In this document: piece by piece, positions 8,411 to 16,741 of the stretch
How positions within the stretch are numbered: the first letter of the stretch is position 1
Layout: every line of letters starts with the position of its first letter
DNA from: CAYLJJ01 sp964384025
Lineage (GTDB): Bacteria > Myxococcota_A > Bradymonadia > UBA7976 > UBA1532
Assembly: GCA_964384025.1 (NCBI GenBank)
Contig: CAYLJJ010000044.1
Coordinates: 1 to 50,208, forward strand
DNA length: 50,208 bases
Direction of reading: 5' to 3'
Program-made: the position numbers and the translations under genes
The notes under the pieces: generated by a model
What the model saw: the letters and a program-made list of their open reading frames with translations, nothing else
The model's database searches: none
Told to the model about the DNA's origin: nothing

Positions 8411-8701
8411 CCGTTCTTTTAAAAACAGGATTGATGGAAAAACTGAGTGGTTTTAAAGGTTTTGATGAGCGCCGATGCCGAAATTTTAGGTCGAGATCCT
8501 GAGCCTGGAGGCTTTCAGGTAACCTCACGATGGTAGAACTTCAACATACCTCCCAGGCGCCCTTGGCACTGCACTGAATCTTCAAGGTGCATGGAAGTGG
8601 TGGGGTTTATGAGCCAGTTGCCCGGACCCTGATGGGGCCTCTCCTTGTGATAGTGGCGGATGAATTCCCGAGAGGCCTCTCGGAGATGAATCCCGCCTCC
8701 A
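8411..8701 (-). mobile_element. 3'-end relic of the same IS family
   Basis: It contains the C-terminal coding part of an integrase-core transposase (8515-8701), its TGA, about 40 bp of non-coding end resembling 6435-6476, and a diverged terminal repeat at 8411-8433. The 5' part of the element is missing; homology fades where the next plus-strand ORF begins (8727). With the remnant at 6411-6799, which keeps the front, most of the family's architecture can be reconstructed. Confidence 0.65.
8515..8701 (-). pseudogene. C-terminal fragment of integrase-core transposase
   Basis: The minus strand reads LREASREFIRHYHKERPHQG, then GNWLINP, then GRLGGMLKFYHREV and a TGA at 8517-8515. This is the characteristic tail of the same integrase-core family (usual form EF..HYH.ERNHQGLGN.LI ... 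RLGGLL.YYYR). The catalytic residues lie upstream and are missing. There is no start, so it is not functional. Confidence 0.75.
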
Positions 8702-8726
8702 AGTTCTTGTTCCTGGAGACCGAGAG

Positions 8727-9071
8727 ATGCGCCAGACGCTGTCTGGTGAGAAGAGCAATCAAAAGGCGGACTTGCTGCGCGGACTCACCACCCTCGCTGC
8801 CTGGGTTATCCGCCAAGTGGTGGAGGGACGCGATGTCCTGGCCAAGGACGCCAATGATATCCGCGAATTGCATCACCCGATCCTTGAGAAGATCCGTCAG
8901 CGGGGTGAAGTCGAAACCACGCTTCAATTCAGCGATGAAGAAACTCAGCGGCTTGCAAAGATCATGAACCAGAGCTTCAACCCTCCTCCGGCGCTGCGTG
9001 AGAGCTTGCGTCGCCTGGCCTCCCCCGTTCGAGATTCCCCTGAACTGAGCAGGCCAGAGGGAGTCGTTTGA
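8727..9071 (+). CDS. Putative antitoxin partner of the broken GNAT toxin
   Basis: A 114-residue, mostly helical, charged protein placed 3 nt upstream of the GNAT toxin relic. The C-terminal part (FSDEETQRLAKIMNQSFNPP, ALRESLRRLA) recalls the toxin-binding tail of DUF1778-type antitoxins, which often ends in a Pro/Asn-rich turn and a short helix. The N-terminal half does not look like a clear ribbon-helix-helix, so DNA binding is unproven. Its start abuts the truncated end of the IS relic, so the original N-terminus may have been replaced. The position and the tail are what support the call. Confidence 0.45.
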   Translation: MRQTLSGEKSNQKADLLRGLTTLAAWVIRQVVEGRDVLAKDANDIRELHHPILEKIRQRGEVETTLQFSDEETQRLAKIMNQSFNPPPALRESLRRLASPVRDSPELSRPEGVV

Positions 9072-9074
9072 TTC

Positions 9075-9468
9075 ATGCCCGACTTCCGTATTGAGGTTCT
9101 GACCCGCGCCCACCGCCCGTTACTCAAGGGCTTCCAGAACCAAGAACCCTCGCTGGACCTATCTCAAACGCTATGCTCTGCGTCACACCGAGAAGGATAT
9201 GCTCTCCCACACCTACCTCGCCATCACCGAGCAGCATGGCGTGGAGCACATAGCGGGTTACTTCTCTCTATCCACCGCCAGCGTTACGCGGAGCACGACC
9301 AACGAAGTGCCTGGTTTTGACAGACTCCCCCGCTTCCCTATCCCAGGCATCCTCCTGGCTCGTCTGGCTGTAGACGCTCGCGTGCAAGGCCAAGGGCTTG
9401 GGCGTTACCTCTTTGATGAAGCTCTCAGACTCACATTAGAGTTGGTGACCTCAGGACCGGAGCATTGA
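9075..9468 (+). pseudogene. Frameshifted, truncated GNAT toxin (TacT/AtaT-type)
   Basis: The first frame from ATG 9075 gives MPDFRIEVLTRAHRPLLKGF and NQEPSLD. The family then continues in the next frame (+1): YLKRYALRHTEKDML, HIAGYFSLSTASV, LPRFPIPGILLARLAVD, then the acetyl-CoA loop VQGQGLGRYLFDEAL. The break is near 9156. These proteins normally acetylate charged tRNAs to stop translation. The C-terminal strand and helix after the acetyl-CoA loop are also missing (TGA at 9466-9468). Two independent lesions argue for a dead gene and against programmed shifting. The other option, a sequencing error at one base, would not restore the lost end. Confidence 0.75.
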
Positions 9469-9523
9469 GAAGCCATTGACATCTTGAAAGGGCGAGACTC
9501 TTGAAGGATGTCGACGGCTTCTC
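9467..9523. repeat. Long imperfect hairpin after toxin relic
   Basis: GAGAAGCC (9467-9474) pairs with GGCTTCTC (9516-9523), and GACATC (9478-9483) pairs with GATGTC (9507-9512), separated by a symmetric 3x3 internal loop, with a 23-nt apical loop. There is no T-run after it, so it is not a classical intrinsic terminator. It could be a structured RNA, a protein-binding site or a mobile-element end. Confidence 0.5.
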
Positions 9524-9728
9524 ATACCACGAGAATTGGCTACAGAATTTGCTCGTTGCCGCATCCATGAGTGGACGTAACCCCTTAGAATGAATCAACC
9601 ACCAAATCCGGCGGACTCAGGAGTAGATTTCGAAAAGGCAAGGCATCTCATCTATCCATCTTCAATGAGCTTCGCTATAGTGAGCGACTTTTTCATGAGC
9701 CCCTCGCTGTGGGCTCTTTGGAGGGTCG

Positions 9729-10235
9729 ATGCGGGGCTCAGATCAAAGCGAGAATCTGCGGGCTTGGCGCCAGATGGATCCAACAGAGTTGGGTGCCCTC
9801 ATTGCCAATGCACCTCTCTTCGCTCGCCTCAGCCTAGAGGCTCGTCAGCGCCTCCAAGCTGCTTTCCAACTCAGAGAGGTTGCCGTAGAAGAGGCTCTCA
9901 TCAAACAGGGAGAGCTTGGACAGCGGCTCTGGTTGCTGCTCCAAGGTGAGGTGGAAGTTTTTTATACCGAAGAGGGAGAGAGCCCGACACGGATCGCCCG
10001 TCTTGGCCCTGGAGATCTCTTTGGTGAAATCTCCCTGCTGAGTAAATCAGCTGCTACCGCGACGGTCATCGCCTCCCAAGCCAGCAGCCTCTTAGAGCTG
10101 AGCGGAGGGCGCTTTGAGCGGATCTGCCGAGAGCACCCAGAGTTGAAGGTAGGGCTCCAAAACTTGGGGGGTGGGCGCATCGCTGAGAACCGCTTTATCT
10201 TTGAAGATGACACATTTATTGAGAGCGCAGACTGA
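9729..10235 (+). CDS. Cyclic nucleotide-binding-fold protein
   Basis: A 168-residue protein consisting of one CAP_ED/cNMP-binding beta-roll (about 25-145). It has the hallmarks LIKQGELGQRLWLLLQGEVE, then LGPGDLFGEISLLSKS and TVIASQASSLLEL. In true cAMP/cGMP binders the phosphate cassette ends in Arg-Ser/Thr-Ala; here that position reads Ala-Ala-Thr-Ala, so the phosphate-binding Arg seems absent and nucleotide binding is doubtful. There is no DNA-binding HTH, so it is not a CRP-type regulator. GGAGG 4 nt before the ATG fixes the start. It lies 14 nt upstream of cysS and may share its transcript. Role unknown. Confidence 0.8.
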   Translation: MRGSDQSENLRAWRQMDPTELGALIANAPLFARLSLEARQRLQAAFQLREVAVEEALIKQGELGQRLWLLLQGEVEVFYTEEGESPTRIARLGPGDLFGEISLLSKSAATATVIASQASSLLELSGGRFERICREHPELKVGLQNLGGGRIAENRFIFEDDTFIESAD

Positions 10236-10249
10236 AGAGGAGTTGATTT

Positions 10250-11728
10250 ATGGCCCTGCGGATTCATAACACATTGACGGGCGAGAAGGAGATCTTCGAG
10301 CCCATACAGCCTGATCGGATCGGGATGTATGTCTGTGGCGTGACCCCCTACGCTCGCTGCCACCTGGGCCATGCGCGCTGCTATATGGCCTATGATCTCA
10401 TCTATCGTTATCTGAAGTTCTCAGGGCATCAGACATATTATGTTCGCAACTTCACCGATATCGACGACAAGATCATCGCCAGCGCCCGTGAGCGCGAGAT
10501 CTCCCCGAGGGAGCTGGCTGATGAGCAGATCCGCTACTTTTATGAGGATATGGATCTTTTGGGTATCGCTCGCCCCGATGATGAGCCTCGGGTCAGTGAG
10601 ACCATTCCGGAGATCATCACCCTGATCCAGCGTATTGAGGAGCGGGGCTTGGCCTATGCCGTTGATGGAGATGTTTTCTACTCTGTAGAGGGGTTTAAGG
10701 AGTATGGGAAGCTCAGCAAACGCCCCTTGGAGGATCTGCGGGCTGGCGCCCGCGTGGACCTGAACCCCAAGAAGCGCAACCCGATGGACTTTGCTCTCTG
10801 GAAGGCCGCTAAGCCAGGAGAGCCCAAGTGGGAGAGCCCCTGGGGTGAAGGACGCCCTGGTTGGCATATCGAGTGCTCCGCGATGAGCATGTCACGGCTC
10901 GGGGAGACCTTTGATATCCATGGTGGTGGTCGTGATCTCATCTTCCCTCATCATGAGAATGAGATCGCCCAATCTGAGGGGGCCACAGGCAAGCCCTATG
11001 TGCGTTTCTGGCTCCACAACGGCTTTATCAATATCGATAAAGAGAAGATGTCCAAGTCTCTGGGCAATGTCTTTAACATCGCTGACATCCTCAAGCGCTA
11101 TGAGCCGCAGGTGTTGCGTTACTTCATGATCGCTGGGAGTCACTATCGCAACCCGATCAACTTCAGCGACTCGATGTTGGATGAAGCTGCCAGCCGTGTG
11201 GCTTACTTCTATGAGACGCTCAGGAAGGTGAAGCTGCTCCTGGATGAGAGCGATGAACCCTACTCTGGACCAACACCCGTCGCAGGCCTGATCGAGCAAT
11301 TACTCCCCCGTTTTCATGAGGCGATGGAGGATGATTTTAATATTGTCCGTGCTCTAGATCCGCTCAACGAGGCTTTTAAGACCCTCAACGAGCTGGCAGA
11401 CACCCGTAAGAAGAAGCGTCGAGCTGCTGCAAGAGATGCTGCCCGCGCGCTGGTGGCTCAGATCTATAAACTAGATGAGGTCTTCAACCTCTTCGCTGAA
11501 GAGCCTGAGGTCTATCTAGCGCGCCATCGTGAGAAGGCCGCTGGGCGACATGGTTTGGAGCTGTCCTGGATCGCGCGACGCATCTCTGAGCGTTTGGCAG
11601 CGCGCACCGCCCGAGACTGGGGGCAGGCGGATGCCATCCGTGATGATCTGCTCCGCCGTGGGGTGGTGATCAAGGATCACCCAGGCGGCACTGAGTGGAT
11701 GATCAGCGATATTAAGTCTGAAGCTTGA
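10250..11728 (+). CDS. cysS: Cysteine--tRNA ligase
   Basis: Charges tRNA-Cys in the cytoplasm. The 492-residue length is slightly above the E. coli enzyme. The class I signatures are present: HLGH (38-41, the HIGH motif) and KMSKS in EKMSKSLGNV. The zinc ligand Cys29 in MYVCGVTPY, the downstream WHIECSAMS with its Cys, and HHENEIAQSE complete the zinc site that selects cysteine. The C-terminal anticodon-binding part ends in the usual RDWGQADAIRDDL. AGGAG precedes the ATG at good spacing. The stop overlaps the TTG start of uvrB (TTGA), implying translational coupling. Confidence 0.97.
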   Translation: MALRIHNTLTGEKEIFEPIQPDRIGMYVCGVTPYARCHLGHARCYMAYDLIYRYLKFSGHQTYYVRNFTDIDDKIIASAREREISPRELADEQIRYFYEDMDLLGIARPDDEPRVSETIPEIITLIQRIEERGLAYAVDGDVFYSVEGFKEYGKLSKRPLEDLRAGARVDLNPKKRNPMDFALWKAAKPGEPKWESPWGEGRPGWHIECSAMSMSRLGETFDIHGGGRDLIFPHHENEIAQSEGATGKPYVRFWLHNGFINIDKEKMSKSLGNVFNIADILKRYEPQVLRYFMIAGSHYRNPINFSDSMLDEAASRVAYFYETLRKVKLLLDESDEPYSGPTPVAGLIEQLLPRFHEAMEDDFNIVRALDPLNEAFKTLNELADTRKKKRRAAARDAARALVAQIYKLDEVFNLFAEEPEVYLARHREKAAGRHGLELSWIARRISERLAARTARDWGQADAIRDDLLRRGVVIKDHPGGTEWMISDIKSEA

Positions 11729-13725
11729 GCCTCTTTCAGATCTGCTCCAACTTTAGCCCCGCAGGTGATCAGCCTCAAGCGATCGAGCAGCTTCTATCGG
11801 GCTTTGGTTCCGGTCTCAAGCGACAAGTGCTCTTGGGGGTGACCGGCTCAGGTAAGACTTTTACGGTAGCCCATGTGATCGCGGGCCTTCAACGCCCCAC
11901 CCTGATCCTGGCTCATAACAAGACCCTGGCCGCTCAACTCTACGGAGAGCTAAAGGCGCTCTTCCCTCAGAGCGCGGTTGAGTACTTCGTCAGTTATTAT
12001 GACTACTACCAACCCGAGGCTTACCTTCCTCAGCGAGACCTCTTCATCGAAAAGGATGCACGGATCAATGAGGAGATCGACCGCCTGCGTCATGCGGCGA
12101 CCCGCGCCCTCTTAGAGCGGGAGGATGTGATCATCGTCTCCAGCGTCTCCTGTATCTATGGCTTGGGCAGCATCGGGGGTTACTCTGAGCAGCTGATCAA
12201 GATCAGTCAGGGGGATCAGCTCGAGCGGGATCAGCTGATGGCTCGTCTCGTTGAAATCCAGTACAGCCGCAACGACATCGATTTTCACCGGGGGACCTTT
12301 CGAGTGCGGGGGGATCTATTGGAGATCTTCCCTGTTCATGAGGAGAGCAGCGCCATCCGGGTAGAGTTTTTTGGGGATGAGGTGGAGTCGATCAGTCGGG
12401 TAGATCCTCTCCGAGGGCGCAACCTGAGCCGCTTGGAGTCGGTGACCATCTATCCAGGGAGCCACTATGTGACCGGGAGCGCCTCGATCAAGAGTGCTCG
12501 AGCGCAAATCGGCAATGAGCTACAGAGGCAGCTGGCGCGCTTCAAAGCTGAAGGCAAGCTGGTAGAGGCTCAGCGCCTAGAGCAGCGCAGCCTCTATGAT
12601 CTTGAGCAGCTTAAGGAGCTGGGATTCTGTAGCGGCATTGAGAACTACTCCCGATATCTCAGCGGGCAGGAGCCAGGGCAGCCTCCTCCATGCCTCCTGG
12701 ACTACTTCCCCAAGGAGTGGCTGCTGATCGTTGATGAGAGCCATGTAACCCTGCCGCAGGTGCGGGGGATGTATCGCGGAGATCGTGCCCGTAAGCTGAA
12801 CTTGGTGGAGTATGGCTTTCGCCTGCCCTCAGCGCTGGATAACCGCCCGCTCAAATATGAGGAGTTTGAAGCTCTCCAAGATCGAGTGATCTATCTCTCA
12901 GCGACCCCAGCGGAGCATGAGCTGGAGCGCTCCCATGGAGTGGTGGTGGAGCAGATCATCCGCCCAACGGGGCTCTTAGATCCCATGGTAGAGCTGAGGC
13001 CTGCCCGAGAACAGGTGGATGATCTGTTGGCCGAAATCCATCTGACTCTCGCGCAGGGAGAGCGGGTGTTGGTGACCACCCTGACTAAGCGTATGGCTGA
13101 GGATCTCACGGAGTATTACCAGGAACTGGGTATCAAGGTGCGCTATCTTCACGCGGATATCGGCACCATTGAGCGCAGCGCCATCCTTCGGGATCTGCGC
13201 CTGGGGGTCTTTGATGTGCTCATCGGGATCAACCTCCTAAGGGAAGGTCTGGACCTCCCCGAGGTGAGCCTCGTCGCTATCCTCGACGCCGATAAAGAGG
13301 GTTTCTTACGCAACAGGACTTCTCTGATCCAGACCATTGGTCGAGCAGCGCGTAACGCACAGGGCCGGGTCCTGCTCTATGCTGAGCGACACACCGACTC
13401 GATCAAGGCGGCGATGGAGGAGACCACGCGGCGTCGTCAGCTTCAGATGGCTCATAATGAGGCTCACAACATCAAACCTCAGACAGTCTCGAAAGAGATC
13501 AACGATCTGGAGCGAGCGGTTGAAGCCCTGAGCGGCCCCGTTGAAGTTGAAGCTGCTCCCCCCATCGACCTGGAGGGGATGGGAGGGTTACCTGGCCTCG
13601 CCACACAGATCCAAGCTCATCGAGAGGCGATGCTTAAGGCCGCGCAAGCCCTGGAGTTTGAGCTCGCCGCAGAGCAGCGTGACAAGCTACAAGCTTTAGA
13701 GCGCCTTCAACTCCTCTTCTCCTAA
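11725..13725 (+). CDS. uvrB: UvrABC system protein B
   Basis: The DNA-damage verification helicase of nucleotide excision repair, loaded by UvrA and partner of UvrC. Visible features, in order: FSPAGDQPQAIEQL, Walker A GVTGSGKT (38-45), the beta-hairpin that clamps DNA (YYDYYQPEAYLP), the DESH box (VDESHVTLPQ), helicase motif VI (QTIGRAARN), and a C-terminal UVR domain (ALEFELAAEQRDKLQALE) that binds UvrC. The length, 666 residues, is normal. The start is TTG, overlapping the cysS stop by 4 nt; it aligns with the usual UvrB N-terminus and no later start fits. uvrC follows after 20 nt. Confidence 0.97.
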   Translation: MSLFQICSNFSPAGDQPQAIEQLLSGFGSGLKRQVLLGVTGSGKTFTVAHVIAGLQRPTLILAHNKTLAAQLYGELKALFPQSAVEYFVSYYDYYQPEAYLPQRDLFIEKDARINEEIDRLRHAATRALLEREDVIIVSSVSCIYGLGSIGGYSEQLIKISQGDQLERDQLMARLVEIQYSRNDIDFHRGTFRVRGDLLEIFPVHEESSAIRVEFFGDEVESISRVDPLRGRNLSRLESVTIYPGSHYVTGSASIKSARAQIGNELQRQLARFKAEGKLVEAQRLEQRSLYDLEQLKELGFCSGIENYSRYLSGQEPGQPPPCLLDYFPKEWLLIVDESHVTLPQVRGMYRGDRARKLNLVEYGFRLPSALDNRPLKYEEFEALQDRVIYLSATPAEHELERSHGVVVEQIIRPTGLLDPMVELRPAREQVDDLLAEIHLTLAQGERVLVTTLTKRMAEDLTEYYQELGIKVRYLHADIGTIERSAILRDLRLGVFDVLIGINLLREGLDLPEVSLVAILDADKEGFLRNRTSLIQTIGRAARNAQGRVLLYAERHTDSIKAAMEETTRRRQLQMAHNEAHNIKPQTVSKEINDLERAVEALSGPVEVEAAPPIDLEGMGGLPGLATQIQAHREAMLKAAQALEFELAAEQRDKLQALERLQLLFS

Positions 13726-13745
13726 AAGCTCCTGTTGGAGTCTCT

Positions 13746-15596
13746 ATGAGCGCCCCCTTCCAACCCGCCCGAGATCTCCCCCGCCTCCCCCAAGCGCCAG
13801 GGGTCTATCTGATGAAGGATCAAGGGGGAGAGATCTTCTACGTGGGCAAAGCCAACAACCTGCGCAGCCGCCTCAAACAGTACTTCGGTAAAAGCAGCGA
13901 CACTCGCGCCTTTGTCGCGCTCTTGGACGAGATCCTCCACAGCCTGGAGTTTATCGTCACCGACACAGAGAAGGAGGCCCTGATCTTAGAGGCAGCGCTG
14001 ATCAAGCGCCATCAGCCCCGCTATAACGTGCTGCTCAAGGATGGCAAGAGCTTCCTACATCTGCGCCTTGATCCTCGTCTGCGCTGGCCCCGCTTAGAGG
14101 TTATCCGTGAGCCCAAGCCCGATGGTGCTCTCCATTTTGGCCCCTACCATATGCCCAGCCAGATTCGCAGCACCCTCAAGCTTCTGGAGCGCCACTTTCA
14201 GCTGAGGACTTGCGATGATCTAAGCTTTAAGAATCGCAGCCGCCCCTGTCTTCAGCATCAGATCAAGCGCTGTCTGGGTCCCTGCACCCTGCCTGTAGAT
14301 CAGACGCGCTACCGAGCGCAGATGGAGGAGGTGATCCTCTTCCTTAAGGGGCAGCATAGAGAGCTGATCGATCAGCTTGAGGAGCAGATGCAGAGCGCCT
14401 CCCAGGCCCTCGCCTTTGAACGCGCTGCCCAACTTCGGGACCAGATCAAGGCAATCCAGAGCAGCCTAGAGCGACAGCGTGTGACCTCGATGGGGAGAGC
14501 AGATCGAGATATCCTGGGCCTCTACCGAGAGGGGAGCCAAATTCAGGCCACGATCCTCTTTATCCGTCAGGGACAACTGGTGGGCTCAGAGAGCCATTCT
14601 CTGGTTGAGCCAGGTATCCCCGAGGCGCGACTCAGCGCCAGCCTGCTCAACCTCTTCTATGACAGTCGCTCGGAGATCCCATCTGAGATCCTGTTGGCGG
14701 TCGAGCCTGAGGGCTTACCGGCCCTCAGCGAGCGCCTTAGGGAGCTGGCAACCCATAAGGTTTCGATCCGAGTCCCCCAGCGAGGAGATGGGCTTCGTCT
14801 TCTGGAGATGGCCGTTCGCAATGCTGAGCACGCTTTTTTTCAGGGTCGTCGAGAGGAGAGTCTACGAGAGGGCGCCCTGATCCGCCTCAAGGAACGCTTG
14901 ATGTTGAGCAACCTACCGCAGCGGATAGAGTGCTTTGATATCTCTCTCTTTCAGGGCGACAGTGCCGTGGGCTCAAAGGTCTGCTTTGAGGGGGGCGCGC
15001 CACTGCGCAGCGCCTACCGCCACTATAAAATCAGAAGCGTTGAGGGCACAGATGACTACGCGATGATGCGTGAGGTTCTGACGCGACGCCTTAAGCGGGG
15101 CCTGGTGGAGAGGGAGCTGCCCCAGCTGATCGTCATCGATGGAGGTAAGGGTCAGTTGAGCGTAGCTCAAGCGGTCCTCAAGGATTTGAAGATCGATGGC
15201 CTGGATCTTGTGGGTTTGGCCAAGGCAAGGGTCCTCTCTGGGGTGGATGATCAGGAGGGGGGCAGCTTACGCTCACCTGAGCGGGCTTTTGTGCCAGGCC
15301 GTAAGAACCCCATCATCTTGAGGCCTCACAGTGATGAGTTGGCTCTGCTTTGTCGTCTAAGAGATGAGGCTCACCGCTTCGCCATCCAGCATCACCGCAA
15401 GCTGCGACAGAAGCGGACGATGAGCAGCCCCCTAGATGAGATCCAAGGGGTAGGGACGCAGCGCAAACGGCAGCTCTTAAGAGCTTTTGGGAGCCTCAAA
15501 GCGCTCCGAGAGGCTCACGTTGAGGAGTTGATGGGAGTGGAGGGGATTGGCCCCAAGCTGGCTCAACAGATCTATGAGCATCTCGATAAGCGCTGA
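13746..15596 (+). CDS. uvrC: UvrABC system protein C
   Basis: The dual-incision nuclease of excision repair. The N-terminal GIY-YIG domain (APGVYLMKD ... FYVGKANNLRSRLKQYF) makes the 3' cut. A Cys cluster follows (RPCLQHQIKRCLGPC), then the UVR motif binding UvrB (ALAFERAAQLRDQIKAIQ). The RNase H-like domain for the 5' cut has IECFDIS, DDYAMM and LIVIDGGKGQL, and two helix-hairpin-helix motifs end the protein (IQGVGTQRKRQLL, VEGIGPKLAQQIY). The 616-residue length is normal. TTGGAG precedes the ATG. It is in an operon-like row with cysS and uvrB. Confidence 0.97.
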   Translation: MSAPFQPARDLPRLPQAPGVYLMKDQGGEIFYVGKANNLRSRLKQYFGKSSDTRAFVALLDEILHSLEFIVTDTEKEALILEAALIKRHQPRYNVLLKDGKSFLHLRLDPRLRWPRLEVIREPKPDGALHFGPYHMPSQIRSTLKLLERHFQLRTCDDLSFKNRSRPCLQHQIKRCLGPCTLPVDQTRYRAQMEEVILFLKGQHRELIDQLEEQMQSASQALAFERAAQLRDQIKAIQSSLERQRVTSMGRADRDILGLYREGSQIQATILFIRQGQLVGSESHSLVEPGIPEARLSASLLNLFYDSRSEIPSEILLAVEPEGLPALSERLRELATHKVSIRVPQRGDGLRLLEMAVRNAEHAFFQGRREESLREGALIRLKERLMLSNLPQRIECFDISLFQGDSAVGSKVCFEGGAPLRSAYRHYKIRSVEGTDDYAMMREVLTRRLKRGLVERELPQLIVIDGGKGQLSVAQAVLKDLKIDGLDLVGLAKARVLSGVDDQEGGSLRSPERAFVPGRKNPIILRPHSDELALLCRLRDEAHRFAIQHHRKLRQKRTMSSPLDEIQGVGTQRKRQLLRAFGSLKALREAHVEELMGVEGIGPKLAQQIYEHLDKR

Positions 15597-15892
15597 TTGG
15601 GTAGATGCCAGCTACTTTCCAGGCTGGCGAGCAGATCTAGGCGAGATTTCTGCTCTGTTCGATCCCCGATTCTCAAATGTCAAAGGACCTAAGCGCAGGC
15701 TCACTGGAGGTCTAGATGCTCTTAGATAAGCCCTTTAACGATTTTTCAAATCCCCTCTCAACTACGCCCCAAACCTAAACAGAACGGTGAGATATGAACA
15801 CCGTCTGGATGCTGTTTGGCTTAAGTTACACCTGAATGATGGACTATCGAAGCTGAAGGGATATATGCTCCGCCGCATCAAAGGAGGCCACG
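15597..15892. other. Intergenic gap after uvrC
   Basis: No coding sequence was recognised. A weak hairpin, GCCAGC/GCTGGC with a 10-nt loop (about 15607-15628), lies just after the uvrC stop but has no T-tract. The second half should hold the promoter of the CYTH/porin operon; no strong consensus pair was visible. Confidence 0.4.
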
Positions 15893-16741
15893 ATGAGCGG
15901 ACTTTTTGCACTGTTGGTTTTATCTTTGGCGAGCCCTGCCCCTCCGGGCTCTAGAGAGTTAAAAATACTCTTGGAAGCGGAGCATTTTGAGCAGCCTGAA
16001 AAGGGGATGATCGCCTTCTGGGCCCGTGTGGTGGAAGTGGCTGAGGCCCAGGATGTTCGAGTGATCGAAGCCTCCAACCCTTTTAAGATAAAGCGTCGCC
16101 AAGTCTACTTCTTGGATACCCCCGATTTTGGCATCCGCGCGAAGGGTTACGTTCTTCGAGTCCGCCGCAAATATAAGAAGGGGCGCCTCAAGAAGAAGCG
16201 AGAGTTCGCCATCAAGTTTCGCTCCCCCGACTGGAAACGCTCCAGTCAGGTCTCTATCGATTCTCCAGAGTTTGATACCAAGATTGAGTTGGAGGAGGAT
16301 GTGGGGATCAAGCCTGATGGGAGCCTGAAATATCTCTACGCCAAGCGGGCTAAGTTCAAAAGCAAAGAGTGTGTGCCTGAGCGCTTAGGGGGCTTCGCTG
16401 AGTGGTTCCCTGTTCTAAAGACTTTGGGATTGCCCTCGGATAGCTCCCTAGAGAGGGTGAACGGTATCGAGATCGACGAACGCAAAGTCTCTCCAGGAAA
16501 GCTGGACTTTGGTGAGGGGATTCGCGCTAAGGCGGATATCTCACTCTGGTATAACAAAGAGGGCGAACTGCTCATCGCAGAGTTCTCTTTTGATCACTCC
16601 ATTCGAGACTTTGATAACCCTCCTGAGAAGGCAACCAAACATCTCTTCCGCTTCTTCAAAGCGCTCTACAATGGGACCAAAGATTGGAAAGCAACTGCGC
16701 TGACCAAGACCTCTTTCACCTACGGCGCGAAAGGACAGTGA
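15893..16741 (+). CDS. Secreted CYTH-like (triphosphate tunnel) protein
   Basis: A 282-residue protein with a short signal peptide (about 1-18, LFALLVLSLASPAPP), so it should be exported. The body resembles the CYTH/triphosphate-tunnel fold: YFLDTPDFGIRAKGYVLRVR followed by a basic strand and REFAIKFRS, then TKIELEEDVG, and near the C-terminus GEGIRAKADISLWYN and LLIAEFSFD. The family hydrolyses polyphosphates, or binds them or nucleotides, with a tunnel lined by alternating Glu, Lys and Arg. The N-terminal ExExK motif is not clear (LLEAEHFE), so activity is uncertain. AGGAGG precedes the ATG. The stop overlaps the GTG of the porin gene, linking the two products. Confidence 0.7.
   Translation: MSGLFALLVLSLASPAPPGSRELKILLEAEHFEQPEKGMIAFWARVVEVAEAQDVRVIEASNPFKIKRRQVYFLDTPDFGIRAKGYVLRVRRKYKKGRLKKKREFAIKFRSPDWKRSSQVSIDSPEFDTKIELEEDVGIKPDGSLKYLYAKRAKFKSKECVPERLGGFAEWFPVLKTLGLPSDSSLERVNGIEIDERKVSPGKLDFGEGIRAKADISLWYNKEGELLIAEFSFDHSIRDFDNPPEKATKHLFRFFKALYNGTKDWKATALTKTSFTYGAKGQ

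Noticed and set aside
9590..9949. 119-codon plus frame overlapping the cNMP-fold gene
   Set aside because: Overlaps a well-supported gene in another frame and loses any sense beyond 9729.
16684..16740. Extended N-terminus of the porin from ATG 16684
   Set aside because: It would put 18 polar residues before the signal peptide; the GTG at 16738 with AAAGGA is better.
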